NCBI GenBank assembly: GCA_022494885.1
Contig: JAGVSM010002822.1
Span: 496,001-560,000, forward strand
Direction: 5' to 3'
Source: Micrasema longulum
Lineage: Eukaryota > Arthropoda > Insecta > Trichoptera > Brachycentridae
DNA length: 64,000 bases
The number at the start of each line of letters is the position of its first letter. The stretch's first letter is position 1. The notes beneath the pieces were generated by a model. That model did not search any database. It was not told the DNA's origin and saw only the letters and a program-made list of their open reading frames with translations. Shown one piece after another: positions 34,539 through 44,065 of this stretch. The position numbers were made by a program, and so were the translations under genes.

Positions 34539-35282
34539 AACTGTAGTAGGGTAAAACAAACGCAAAATTAGGAAAACTTACAATTTTGCCATTTTAAAAG
34601 GAATGTTTTTTTTAATAGCGCAATTATAAAAAAACTAAAAAATATAAATTTGATAAAAACAATATTTAATATTTATAAGGTATTTCTGTTAAAAAATAAA
34701 CTTTAAACTTAGGTATCTGGGATCTCAATAAAGACTAAGTATTAAACAAAAAATTTAAAAAAAGGTTTGAAGATAATACATTAAAAATAAAAGTGGCCTC
34801 AGCCAAACTTAAATTTTTTGTTTTTGAAAAAAAATACAAGCATTTCAAATCACATTCATTTTAGTGACATTTTCTTTTATTTCTACTTTAAAGTATGCCT
34901 TTGGTAATACTTTAAAAAATAAATAATTGAAATAACTGAGTTGAAACCTTTTTTTATAGAATTCCATTCTCTTTTTTTGAAAAAAAAGATAATTCTGGTT
35001 GTAATATTCAAATTAAAATATTTATTTTTTTTTTACTTTTTTGTGACCTTCAGACCAGCTCTTTCGAAAGCGATTAGGGCTGGTCTGAACGTCAGTCTAA
35101 AAGTGATATTTTAGTTACATAAAACTTTTTAGTATATTTTTTAACAGAAATACTTTTAAGAAATATTGTTTTTATCTAATTTATGTTTTTTTTATTATTG
35201 CGCGATTATAAAACAACGTTTGTTTTAAAATGGAAAAATCGTACGATTTCCTAATTTTGCGTTCGTTTTACGAGATACAGCC
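34539..35282. mobile_element. TIR-L: non-autonomous element with long inverted ends
   Basis: The left end reads 'ctgtagtagggtaaaacaaa' and 'cgcaaaattaggaaaact'; the right end, reverse complemented, reads 'ggctgtatctcgtaaaacga' and 'acgcaaaattaggaaat'. Pairing continues inward about 150 bases on each side, including the AT-rich 'aaaaacaatattt' part. TTAA flanks both sides (34535-34538 and 35283-35286), so a TTAA target duplication as in piggyBac-like elements is possible. The centre lacks a transposase and holds a strong hairpin at 35049-35089. A second right end lies at 40485-40622. Confidence 0.7.
35049..35089. repeat. Perfect hairpin inside TIR-L
   Basis: 'ttcagaccagc' pairs with 'gctggtctgaa' over 11 bases around a 19-base loop that itself contains the palindrome 'ctttcgaaag'. 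It is GC-richer than the rest of the element. Confidence 0.85.
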
Positions 35283-35534
35283 TTAAAAAGAGGAGTTAGT
35301 GCCGGGAAAAGTGTAAAATGTGTACATAAATCAAGCATGGCAAATAAACGTTTATCGTAGGAGGCAAAATAAGCAGTTCACAGTGGAGTTCTGGAGCCCC
35401 TTATGTATGAGAGCGAAGTAAAGAAATGAAAAAAGCAGTCTTAAATAAATGTCACCTCTTAGGCGAATGTGTGGTATAACTATGTATGATTGGTACACAA
35501 ATTCAGAAATCTATGTATTATAGTTAAGACAAGC

Positions 35535-35665
35535 ATTTTTGACAACATTGAGAAAGAAGCGCTGCGTTGGTTTGTACATATAGAGCGAATGGACAGCAAA
35601 ATAACGGGTCAAAAGATTAACTGAAGAAGACCGAAAAAGACATTGTTCTACCAAATTCAACTAGA
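35535..35665 (+). pseudogene. LINE C-terminal scrap
   Basis: The text reads NIEKEALRWFVHIERMDSK, then QKIN, a stop, and RRPKKTLFYQIQLE, the same block as 29740-29880 (LRWFGQVERM, RGRPRKTWHDQVQQ). Confidence 0.65.
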
Positions 35666-35669
35666 AAGT

Positions 35670-36410
35670 AAATTTTATTCATTTGGTGAATGTTCAATAA
35701 AACTTCATATTTATGAAAAAATGTATTGGGTACGAAACTCACAGTATTTAAAGGTTTAGAACCTTTTTTTGCATACAGCGTAATATTGACTCTTCTTTTT
35801 ATTTGAACATTCATATTCATTTAAACTCCTGTAGACATTTGTAATAAAAAATACATTCATTCACATGACTCTGTACATTTCTAAGATTGATAAAAAAACG
35901 AAATTGAAATCTTAAACATAAAAACGAGGATTTAATTTTTTTCGTGGATAAAAAAAGCAAAGAACCATGTAAGCACATTTTCCTCATTCTTTTGTCGAGC
36001 TTTTATCATTGAAAGACTTCCATTCAGGAATCCTGAAAGAATTTCACTTGCCTGAAATTTCATGATTCAATTTCAGTAGCTTGACCACACTAAAACCACC
36101 CTCCTACACAATCACCGTGTGGTCTTGTTATAACCGCAACAAATAGTCGTGTTCGTAACTGGCCAAAATAATAACATAATTCGATTATTTCCAAAATCCT
36201 AGTATATCCATTCGAGTTTTTTTTACACCACAACTGTTTGAGAGACGAATTGTTTTTATTGATTGGTTTAACAGTCTCCGCATATTACAATTGTAAAAAA
36301 TAAAAATAACAATAAGCAATTATCATTCATGAATTGCTTTTTATTATTTAAAAAAATATCACAATGTTTCTTTTTTAGTGTGCATATTAAAATATCATTA
36401 TCATCATAAT
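35670..36410. other. Nothing recognised
   Basis: AT-rich, with a more balanced piece at 36080-36170 ('caccctcctacacaatcacc') that has no match. The minus frame 35617-35820 is not supported. Confidence 0.4.
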
Positions 36411-36412
36411 TA

Positions 36413-36905
36413 TTTTATGTAATGAAGGAGAAATAAATAAAAAAACAAATTCTTCAAAATAAGGCGATGAGGATTATACTCAAAAGAAATATCTATTCTT
36501 ATGTAGAAATAATGCACAAAGAAATTGGCTTGCAAACAGTAAAGCAGCAAATCAAATATAATGTAGCAATTTTTATGCATAAAATAATTAAGGGGATTAA
36601 TAAAATAAAAACAATGATTAAATTTAACCAACAATGTCATACATATGAAACAAGGGATAAAAAAAAGATAAAATTACTAATGAGGAGAAAAACAGAATCT
36701 GAAAACTCATTGTACAGGGGTTTGAAGCTGTACAGTGAGTTACCTGAAGAAATAAAGGAGATAGAAAAGATTAAAATATTTCAAATTAATTTGAAAAAAT
36801 ATGTTACTGAGAAATTTTCATAAAAAAATTGTAAAGTTATTAAAAGTTTATATTAGTTCTTAAGCTGATATGAACTAACTTAAAAAAGCATAAATAAAAT
36901 AAAAA
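36413..36905 (+). pseudogene. LINE ORF C-terminus and 3' UTR
   Basis: Open frame 36467-36823 (118 residues): RIILKRNIYSYVEIMHKEIG, LQTVKQQIKYNVAIFMHKII, then TYETRDKKKIKLLMRRKTES, NSLYRGLKLYSELPEEIKEI and FQINLKKYV. Just upstream, in a shifted frame, IL.NKAMR-type text continues the family. This is the C-terminal region of a CR1/Jockey-like ORF2. It matches 1158-1646 in the opposite orientation, 3' UTR included, and is the better-preserved copy. Confidence 0.8.
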
Positions 36906-36907
36906 AA

Positions 36908-37165
36908 ATAATTCCCTTTCCGCACCTTATGGTGAATAGGGCACTGCATTTGTACACTAGTTTCAATTAATCTTGATCATTTTTGTAACATGAAGATAAG
37001 ATGATCAGTCTTACGCTTCAGGTGCCAGTCCAGGGACTATAAAATATTTTAGTGTAAAATCAGTCTTTTAAATAAATATTTCATGTCAACCATGTCAGGA
37101 ATCGAATTAAAGACCTCTTGCATGGTCTTCTAATGCACTGACCTCTACACCGTAGGCTGACAATA
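36908..37165 (-). repeat. SINE-C, minus strand
   Basis: The plus strand reads 'ccgcaccttatggtgaatag', 'gatgatcagtcttacgcttc', 'aggtgccagtccagggacta', 'tcaaccatgtcaggaatcga' and 'cctcttgcatggtcttctaa', i.e. the reverse of the full head-body-tail order. It abuts the LINE tail. Confidence 0.85.
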
Positions 37166-37204
37166 TATTTTATTTAAATTGATTGCAATAAATAAAAAAA
37201 CTTT

Positions 37205-37300
37205 TATTCGAAGGTAATATGAAAGTCTAGATTAATAAATTGTTGGCAGTCATTGGCCACTTTAGAAATCGCATAAAATTTACGATTGTGCCTATTTTTT
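37205..37300 (+). repeat. Decayed Rep-A fragment
   Basis: 'aatatgaaagtctagatta', 'ggcagtcattggccacttta' and 'attgtgcctattttttaaat' follow the forward order with deletions. Confidence 0.45.
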
Positions 37301-37309
37301 AAATGATAT

Positions 37310-38115
37310 AATCAATGTTTTTCAAAATGCAAAATTCTGGCTTTTTGCTGATGACAACAAGGTTCTTAAACTTATTGAATCTCTCAATGATTGTTTTCTT
37401 TTTCAACATGATATTAATTGTTTTAATGAATGGTGCGACATCAATTGTCTTCAACTTAACATTGACAAATGTAAAATAATATCTTTATCGCGACGAAAAA
37501 AACTTATACAATTCAACTACAAACTAAAAAATACTACCCTTTCAATGGTTTCATCAATAAAGGATCTTAGCATAACTTGAGATAGTAAACTCTCCTATCG
37601 TAAACACATTGATAATATTGTAAACAAATCTCTCAAACTTTTCGGTTCTATCAGTAGAGTGACGGCGGACTTTAAAAATATTAATACCATCAAAACTCTT
37701 TATTGCTCACTAGTTCGACCCCAACTAGAATACGCTTCTCCTATTTGGTCTCCATTTTAGAGGACTCATATTGACCATATCGAGTCTGTCCAACACCGTT
37801 TTCTAAGCAAAGTGGCATGGTTGCTCGGGTTACAAAGGGGTTATTATTTCTATTTTGAAATAGAACAATCTCTTAATCTGTCTTCATTGGAGAGACGCAG
37901 ACCTAAAATGGACCTTATGTGCATTTTCAAAATACTTAATGCTATAAGTGATGTCCCATCTCTGTTGGAATAAATTTCTTTTCATGTTCCCAACCGTGTC
38001 ACCAGAAGTCAAAATCTGCTATTTATAAAATCTTCTAAGAGCAACTTTTGTTTTTATGCCCCAATGTCCAGAATGTGTAGATTAGTCAATTCATCACATA
38101 AAATTTGTGGATGTG
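37310..38115 (+). pseudogene. LINE reverse transcriptase, from catalytic FADD to C-terminus
   Basis: The frame reads FWLFADDNKVLKLIESLNDC, NEWCDINCLQLNIDKCKII, then SIKDLSIT, stop, DSKLSYRKHIDNIVNKSLKL, FGSISRVTADFK, LYCSLVRPQLEYASPIWSP, stop, HIDHIESVQHRF, and later SSLERRRPKMDLMCIFKI and FHVPNRVTRSQNLLFI. FADD is the RT catalytic motif C (usually YADD or FADD). Several in-frame stops (37580, 37758 and 37973 areas) prove it dead. It is a relative of the 16028-16800 copy and extends further upstream. Confidence 0.85.
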
Positions 38116-38139
38116 GAAAAGAGGGTTGTAATTGAATCG

Positions 38140-38310
38140 GGTTGTGGTCCCGTGGCTAGTGTCTCGGACTCACGGCTCAAAAGTCCGTGGTTCGAATCTC
38201 ACTCTTCCCCAACTTGATTCCGATTTTCTAATAGTGAGTTATTCACATCTCGTTTAAAATAGCCCACAAAATGAAATATTTGTGTTCATTATAAGAACGC
38301 AAATATTTCT
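38140..38310 (+). repeat. SINE-B, well preserved
   Basis: 'cgggttgtggtcccgtggct', 'agtgtctcggactcacggct', 'gtccgtggttcgaatctcac', then 'tctaatagtgagttattcac' and an A/T tail. Box B (ggttcgaatc) is intact. Confidence 0.92.
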
Positions 38311-38369
38311 TTTTTTTTTTTTAATATTTTTAAATTTTAATTTGTGGCTTCATTATCTTCTGGAAAAAA

Positions 38370-38530
38370 ACACTGAATTAGCCCTGTTAATGCCTAAACT
38401 TCCACATTCCCTTAGCAAAAATGTTCTCCATCTATGTCGTAATTTGTTGGTCTTACTGAAAAATCTTCTGACAAGTCCAAGTGCTAAATATGCACATTCT
38501 GAAAATATTTTGAAAATCCCATATCGTTCC
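38370..38530 (-). repeat. Rep-A fragment, reverse
   Basis: 'agccctgttaatgcctaaac', 'ttccacattcccttagcaaa', 'tgttctccatctatgtcgta' and 'atttgttggtcttactgaaa' form the outer half in reverse orientation. The overlapping frame 38282-38584 is not a gene. Confidence 0.7.
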
Positions 38531-39085
38531 TTATGGAAGTTTAGGATAAAAAAATGTTTTCTTCCGAGCAGTAAGAATGAATAATAAAATAAAAATAATT
38601 AAATAATAAAAAAACCACATTATAATGTTTAATAATTAAAAAGTGATATCGAATTAGTTTTTAAAAATTATATTTTTTTTTTCAAATTCGATAATTTTTT
38701 AAAAACCTAGATTCTTTCATCACAACCAATCACCGAAAGATTAATCGATTATACTCATGTCTGGTTATGAATTATTCGATTTCTTTATCAACCGATCATG
38801 CACATCACTACTTACAAGGCTCTGTCTTCTTTTCAACCCTTCGCACGTGAGATATTGTTTGCGGGACCAGCTATGACAATAGGGGTTGCAAGTCCCGTGT
38901 GGGGAGGAATGCAATGAGGGTTAGTCTCGGCGTGGATACAAGAGCTTTAAGAAATATGGGATATCATTAAGAAATTGTTGGCCATATGATTTAACTAATA
39001 TTAAAATTTTAATGTTAGGAACAGATAATGAATCTTACTTACAATGTAAGTAAGTTTAAACTATAAGAAACGTTTTTAAATCAAC
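38531..39085. other. Nothing assigned
   Basis: A balanced patch at 38815-38960 ('cttcgcacgtgagatattgt', 'tagtctcggcgtggatacaa') has no family assignment. Confidence 0.4.
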
Positions 39086-39089
39086 AGTG

Positions 39090-39355
39090 TTTTGAGTGTG
39101 TCCAGATGTTTAGGCCGGATTTCCTCCCCAAGAAATTGTTTAGATCTACATTTGTTGCAACAGAGAGATAAAACATTTTTGAGGAGAGAATATGTTAGTC
39201 TAGACATTTAAAGGGCTTATGATTTGTCAGCTGTAGAGCAGGAAAACGAGAGGGAGAGAAGGAGAATTGTGAATACGAGTATTACGCAGTGTGTAAAGTT
39301 GCCATTTAAACCAGCCAATGACAGGTCCCACTTTGTTGCAACAAATTTAAACTTC
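39090..39355. repeat. Rep-A palindromic derivative
   Basis: Forward arm: 'gtgtttt gagtgtgtccaga' region, 'atttgttgcaacagagagat', 'aaagggcttatgatttgtca'. After a purine-rich insert ('gagagggagagaaggagaat') the reverse arm follows: 'acgcagtgtgtaaagttgcc', 'aaaccagccaatgacaggtc', 'tttgttgcaacaaatttaaa'. The arms are inverted and the inner part is deleted. Confidence 0.75.
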
Positions 39356-39394
39356 TTTAAATTCGTATGAAATGAGATAAAATTTCAAAAATTT

Positions 39395-39486
39395 ATAACC
39401 TGTATCCGGGTGGATGAAGAATACAGTTCCATGTGTAAAAAAAAAAAAAAATCTGACCTGTGTTTTACACTCAATAGCTACCCTCA
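39395..39486 (+). repeat. SINE-C 5' part, interrupted by Rep-K
   Basis: 'gggtggatgaagaatacagt' and 'cactcaatagctaccctcag' follow the SINE-C 5' extension. The continuation ('aggaaatcgagtg', 'acctcgtagtgtgaa') is found at about 40246-40280, beyond Rep-K. Confidence 0.55.
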
Positions 39487-40245
39487 GGCAATGAAGAGCC
39501 GTGAGTTATTTTATAGGTAATCTACAAAAAATCCTCATTAATTTATACCTACAAATAAGTACATTAAATGTAAGTAATATATATATGACTATTTTTTCTG
39601 TGGTTCTGTGAAAGTCAACCAAAACAAAAATTATTATTAATCACGCAAAATACGTAGCTTTATACTACACTATTTTAATACAAAACTTGTACAAAAGTTT
39701 AATAACAAATACCACAATTACATAAAACAGTAACTGTCAACACTGAGCACTGGCCGATTCCTTTTAAAATGAAAAATGCCAACAACGGCCACTGCGAACG
39801 CCACATGTCGTATGTGATACAAAATATGTCCACGGTATCCTATCAAAGAAAAACAGTCCTTCGGAAATAATGTTCGAAATACTAGTTCCCAAATAGAGAA
39901 TCTTCGAATAATATTTGTTATCTGCAAGCTCGTTTTAGTACTAAAAAAGTTGACTTGGGTTAAAGATGTAAAATATCGTGTACTTTTTTGTATGTGGGAA
40001 TAAGCTGAGGTAATTGGCTGGTTTTATCGTTCACTGAGAAGGGGCTGGGCGCTGGGCGCATATATATATTTTGTAGGAAGATATAAACGGTGGTGGTGAT
40101 TTGTTATGAATAAAAATCATGTTCATTTTTGCATAAACATGTTTACTATAAAACATTATTATCGAAATTTAAATATAATGGTAAGCTGTGCTTTATTTTG
40201 ACGATTCACTCCTGCACTCGGGTCGACATCCTAAAAAAGGAAATC
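39487..40245 (-). repeat. Rep-K copy 2
   Basis: Reverse-complement partner of 33355-34142 over nearly its whole length. A 69-residue minus frame (39718-39927) is open here but broken in copy 1 and has no recognised domain. The copy appears to sit inside a SINE-C, which would make it younger than that SINE. Confidence 0.75.
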
Positions 40246-40484
40246 GAGTGAAAATGAGTTCACCTCGTAGTGTGAAACCTGAATCATACCGTGATAATGT
40301 AAAGGATTCATAGGTGGTTCAACACTAGTATTTCATTTATTCATTAGCCCTGCATATAATTTGCCATAGGACAATAAAAACCTTAGACTTTAATGCTTTT
40401 CAAGTGAAATCGATACGAACCCACGGTCTTAAACGGTGCTAAAATTTCGCTTCGGCCACTGAAATGGCGTAATCTACAGGTCTG

Positions 40485-40622
40485 AAAGTATTTTTAACAG
40501 AAATACTTTTAAAAAATATTGTTTTTATCTAATTTATGTTCCTTTATTTTTTTATTATTGCGCGATTAAAAAAAAATCGTATGATTTTCTTATTTTGCGT
40601 TCGTTTTACCAGACGACAGCCT
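40485..40622 (+). mobile_element. TIR-L right end only
   Basis: 'ttaacagaaatactttta', 'ttatctaatttatgttcctt', 'cgtatgattttcttattttg' and 'cagacgacagcc' match 35140-35282. It is followed again by TTAA ('acagccttaagttatg'), supporting this as the true boundary. Confidence 0.75.
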
Positions 40623-40774
40623 TAAGTTATGAATATATTTTTCATTTGCTTTAAATTTATAGTCGGATTTTATGTTTGATTCAGGAACATTTTTATTGCT
40701 GACAAAATTTCAATGTTTTGATGAATATTTTTCACTTTGCGAAAATAATTAAATTGTATACTAAATAATACAAA

Positions 40775-40818
40775 ATGTCTCTGTTATTATTATCATTATT
40801 ATGGATAACTTAGTCAGA
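40775..40818 (-). repeat. L2-type tail scrap
   Basis: 'ttattattatcattattatg' then 'gataacttagtcagagc' resembles the start of the L2-like 3' UTR at 44205-44265. Confidence 0.45.
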
Positions 40819-40879
40819 GCAAAAGTTAATGAATTTTTATTTTAATATGTATTATAGATAACTGTTAGAATATAGCGCT

Positions 40880-41082
40880 TCCGAGATCCTAATTAACTAA
40901 GTTCCTAAAAGCCGATCAACTGAGGCCATTAAAGCCGATTTTATAATACCATGAGGACAGATTCATAAGTAGGGCCGATTTAACAAGGCCAAAAGAATAG
41001 GTAAGGCCCACGGGGCCGACTCATTGATTACCTAAGGGCTGAATTTAGTATCACGTAACTGCCGGCGACAGCTGACTGTTAT
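40880..41082. other. Island with recurring GGCCGA/AGCCGA words
   Basis: Within 150 bases: 'aaagccgatcaactgaggcc', 'attaaagccgattttat', 'agtagggccgatttaac', 'acggggccgactcattg' and 'aagggctgaatttagta'. The spacing is irregular (about 20-45 bases). An echo of its last part lies at 41728-41790. Unclassified. Confidence 0.5.
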
Positions 41083-41084
41083 TA

Positions 41085-41585
41085 CAAATGACATATTTTA
41101 CACTTTTAAAATTTAATTGCTTTCTATCCAAACGTTTGCAAAAATATAAAATATGTCTATATTTATTAGGGAATGGGTCATGGGGTCCATCACAAACTCT
41201 GAATTCAGGCAAGGAAATTTTAGGTTTCTGGGCCCCAAAATATTCAATATGTTACCCAAACATTGCAAAACCATGACCCGGATTCAATTTAATAAATTTG
41301 CAAAAAAATGGCTACTGGGATTAGGTCAAAAAAATTGGAAAATCTACTCAAAAACATTCTGAAATAATAAATGGTAAAAATAATATTGTATAACTGTATA
41401 GTAAATTAACTAGTAGTTAGTAATGTTGTTATTTATTTTGCATAAAAATGTCTGCCTTTAAACAGGTTGAACTTAGTTAGGCAGACTAGGCATTATCCAG
41501 AGAAATCTATGACCTAAGTGTGTATGTAGTAGATAAAGTAACTGTTATTTTTGCTAATAAATCGTGATTATTATTATTATTATCT
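41085..41585 (+). pseudogene. LINE ORF C-terminus and 3' UTR with (ATT)n tail
   Basis: Frame 41153-41362 reads NSEFRQGNFRFLGPKIFNML and FNKFAKKWLL, matching the 'FG.R.F.YLGPKL.N.LP ... F...KKWL' end of CR1/Jockey-like ORF2. The 3' UTR ('ctgcctttaaacaggttgaa', 'aaatctatgacctaagtgtg') ends in a poly(att) run near 41568-41583, the mode of LINEs with microsatellite 3' ends. Confidence 0.7.
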
Positions 41586-41727
41586 GTTATTTTAATTTGG
41601 TTTTGGGAGCATTATTTTACGTCAGAGATTCTTCTTTACTACATATAGACAGCTCCGAACAGCAAAAAAAAATTCTGAGGCCCAATGTGCTGATATTTTT
41701 AGATGCATGTGATCCTAATCAACCGAA

Positions 41728-41790
41728 ACCCGAAGGGCTGAATTTCCTAGTACGTAACATTCGTTGATAGCCGATTGTTACCTGCAAGTT
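41728..41790 (+). repeat. Echo of the 41033-41082 sequence
   Basis: 'gaagggctgaatttcctagt' and 'agccgattgttacctgcaag' parallel 'taagggctgaatttagtatc' and 'agctgactgttattacaaat'. The LINE fragment lies between the two, so it may have inserted in or beside a repeat. Confidence 0.5.
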
Positions 41791-42182
41791 AACTATTATT
41801 GATGGATTCTGTTATGCGATCCAAAAAGTCCGAAAAGAATGTGATCGATTCGCGGCGTAAAAACCCAACAAAATTACTATCCGTGCAGATTTGTTTCTTA
41901 TGTGTACAGTTTAACTATTAAATCCATTATGTTGAACTTATTTTACTTGATCAATAGGGGTCTTTTCTGAACAAATTGTACTGTCAGAGAAAAATGTGGC
42001 TGTAGTTTTGGTTTCTCTTTAGGGATATTGTGGGTCGCTCCATTAACCTTTTGTACAGTTTAGGGTCAAGGGGGTTTAAAATCCAGCCCCAAACTTTTGG
42101 AAATACCGTGGATTTCATACTGGCGGAAATACTGCTTAGCAGGTAAAAATTTAAAAGATAAAAAAACAAATATTTTCAATTA

Positions 42183-42208
42183 TTTCTCTCTCTCTCACAC
42201 ACACAAAC
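42183..42208. repeat. (TC)n(AC)n microsatellite
   Basis: 'tctctctctctcacacacac' run. Confidence 0.9.
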
Positions 42209-42609
42209 CATGTTTTGATGGTTTTGACATACCTAGTAACAAATTTAGGCTCTTATTGGAATACAACTAGATAACATTTATACCTAAGAATTATTTCCTC
42301 TAACTGTTGTTTTGATATGTTTGTTGTGTTGTATTATGTTGCCTTTATAAAATATAAAATATACATATAAAACTAGCGGACATGACAGACGTTGTCCTGC
42401 CCGAACGTTGGCTTGCCTGATATTTATTAACTTGGAAAAAGATTTTTCATTGATAAGTAGGTACGTAGGTACTTGTTTATGGTTAAATTCCAAAACATAA
42501 AATAATTCATTTTCAAATATAGAATTCTTTTTGCAAAGGTCAAACTCAGGTCTTCTCACCAACAGGGGTGCACTTAATTCATGAATGCAATTTTCAGAAA
42601 TGTATTGAA

Positions 42610-42965
42610 ATTAAACAATGTTTGAGTATGTCCAAATGCTTGCAGACTGGTTGGATTTTCTCCCTAGGGAGTTGTTCATATTTAAATTTATTTCAACAGA
42701 GAGGGAAAACGTTTTTGAGAAGTGAATATGGAAGTCTAGGTATTTACAGGGCTTATGACCTGTCATTGGCTGGTTTAAGTGGCCACTTTACACACTGTGT
42801 AACATTGGCTGGTGGCCAAGTGGCCACTTTAATTAGCCAATGTTACACAGTGTGTGAAGTGGCCACTTAAACCAGCCAATGACAGGTCATAAGCCCTGTA
42901 AATGCCTAGACTTCCATATTCCTTCTCAAAAACGTTTCCCTCTCTGTTGAAATAAATTTAAGTAT
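42610..42965. repeat. Rep-A palindrome, best-preserved arms
   Basis: After the outer end ('tgtttgagtatgtccaaatg', 'tctccctagggagttg'), the forward arm 'tttcaacagagagggaaaac' to 'cacactgtgtaacattggct' is mirrored by 'agccaatgttacacagtgtg' to 'cctctctgttgaaataaatt'. Arms of about 130 bases are nearly identical, around a short centre at 42808-42836 ('ggctggtggccaagtggcca'). Unusually good pairing suggests a young copy or arm-to-arm conversion. Confidence 0.9.
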
Positions 42966-42969
42966 TTAA

Positions 42970-43220
42970 ATTCAGTTAATATTATTTTAGTATTACCAAA
43001 AATCCAGAAAAAAGAAATAAATGGGAAGAAAATATGAAGAATTTAAGTAAAGAATCTGATTGGGATTCATGAAAAGCGAATGTTGTTTGTAAACATTCAA
43101 AAACCAACTTTTTTTAAATACAAAAAAAAAACGTCATTCCGTTTTTTTTTGTATATGCATCTTCGTCGAATACAACCCTGGTAGGTCGATGGAAAAAATA
43201 TTTATGCTTCGAACTTTTTT
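42970..43220. other. Nothing recognised
   Basis: AT-rich with A- and T-runs. Confidence 0.4.
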
Positions 43221-43221
43221 T

Positions 43222-43378
43222 TACAGATTCGATTGAAAATCTTCATGTTTACGAACACGTTCAGCGCAAAGACCTACATTTCCCTGAAAACCGCACGTAA
43301 ATCGGTTAAGCTGTAAAGGAGGAGTTCAGTGACATTACACGTACAGAAGAATTAGATATATATACAGATAAAATAATA
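43222..43378 (+). repeat. Rep-G copy 2
   Basis: 'aaagacctacatttccctga', 'accgcacgtaaatcggttaa' and 'ggaggagttcagtgacatta' match 18800-18870 in the same orientation, followed by 'agatatatatacagataaaa'. Confidence 0.65.
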
Positions 43379-43557
43379 TTAAAAAAACTCTTAGTATGTA
43401 TAAATGCCTTATGAACATATTATTTAATTTTATTCAACTCTGATTCTGTTTCTTTGTAGCGGACACTACCTTCAAGATATTAGGTTTGATTTTAAGTGTA
43501 TTGTAGTGTAATTTCATTATTTCAGTCATTATTTATGATAAAGGAAAGTATTTCAAA

Positions 43558-43690
43558 CAACGAGTGACGAGTTTTGAGCTGAACGTACAACGCATGACAG
43601 ATTTCGACCTGAACGTATAATGCATCATAGATTTTGACATGAAAGTAAGACATAAAGAATTTTAAACTGAACGGTGTGCTTGAAAAATGC
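43558..43690. repeat. Degenerate tandem array, unit about 30 bp
   Basis: Successive units start 'gagctgaacgtacaacgcat', 'gacctgaacgtataatgcat', 'gacatgaaagtaagacataa' and 'aaactgaacggtgtgc'. Each is preceded by a '(g)attttga' word. Three to four units are visible. Confidence 0.75.
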
Positions 43691-43789
43691 AAAGTTATTT
43701 AAACTGTCGAAGTTTTGATCCATGAATTTTAACTCTACTTTAAACATCGGCACCAAAAATAACATTGCTAAATCAGGCTATCCTTTTTT

Positions 43790-44065
43790 TTCAGCACGAG
43801 GCATGGTTTTGGGGTTTCCCTCGCTGTGTTCAGAATGCACTGCAGCCAGGGGAGCTCGTGCCGTATCAGAACGATGGCTGATAAAGGGACCGGAACCGCC
43901 CGTAACCTTAGGGGATGTAAGGGACGGAAGCACTTCCGGTCCCCTTAGAAATGACTAATGGCCTAGCCACAAAGGTCACTGGACTGGCATGAAAAATAAA
44001 CGGAACCCCCCGAGGGCGGAAGAAATAAATCGGAATACGTAAAACCAGAGATCCAGTAACGATGC
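43790..44065. other. GC-rich island
   Basis: 'tcgctgtgttcagaatgcac', 'gggaccggaaccgcccgtaa', 'cggaagcacttccggtcccc' (contains the palindrome ccggaagtgcttccg in imperfect form) and 'aaccccccgagggcggaaga'. The composition differs strongly from the flanks. The 78-residue frame 43722-43958 overlaps it without a recognisable domain. It could be an old GC-rich repeat or transferred sequence. Confidence 0.4.

Noticed and set aside
33355..40245. Giant polinton-like transposon with Rep-K as terminal repeats
   Set aside because: No polymerase, integrase or capsid text in any frame between the arms. One arm appears to be inserted within a SINE-C.
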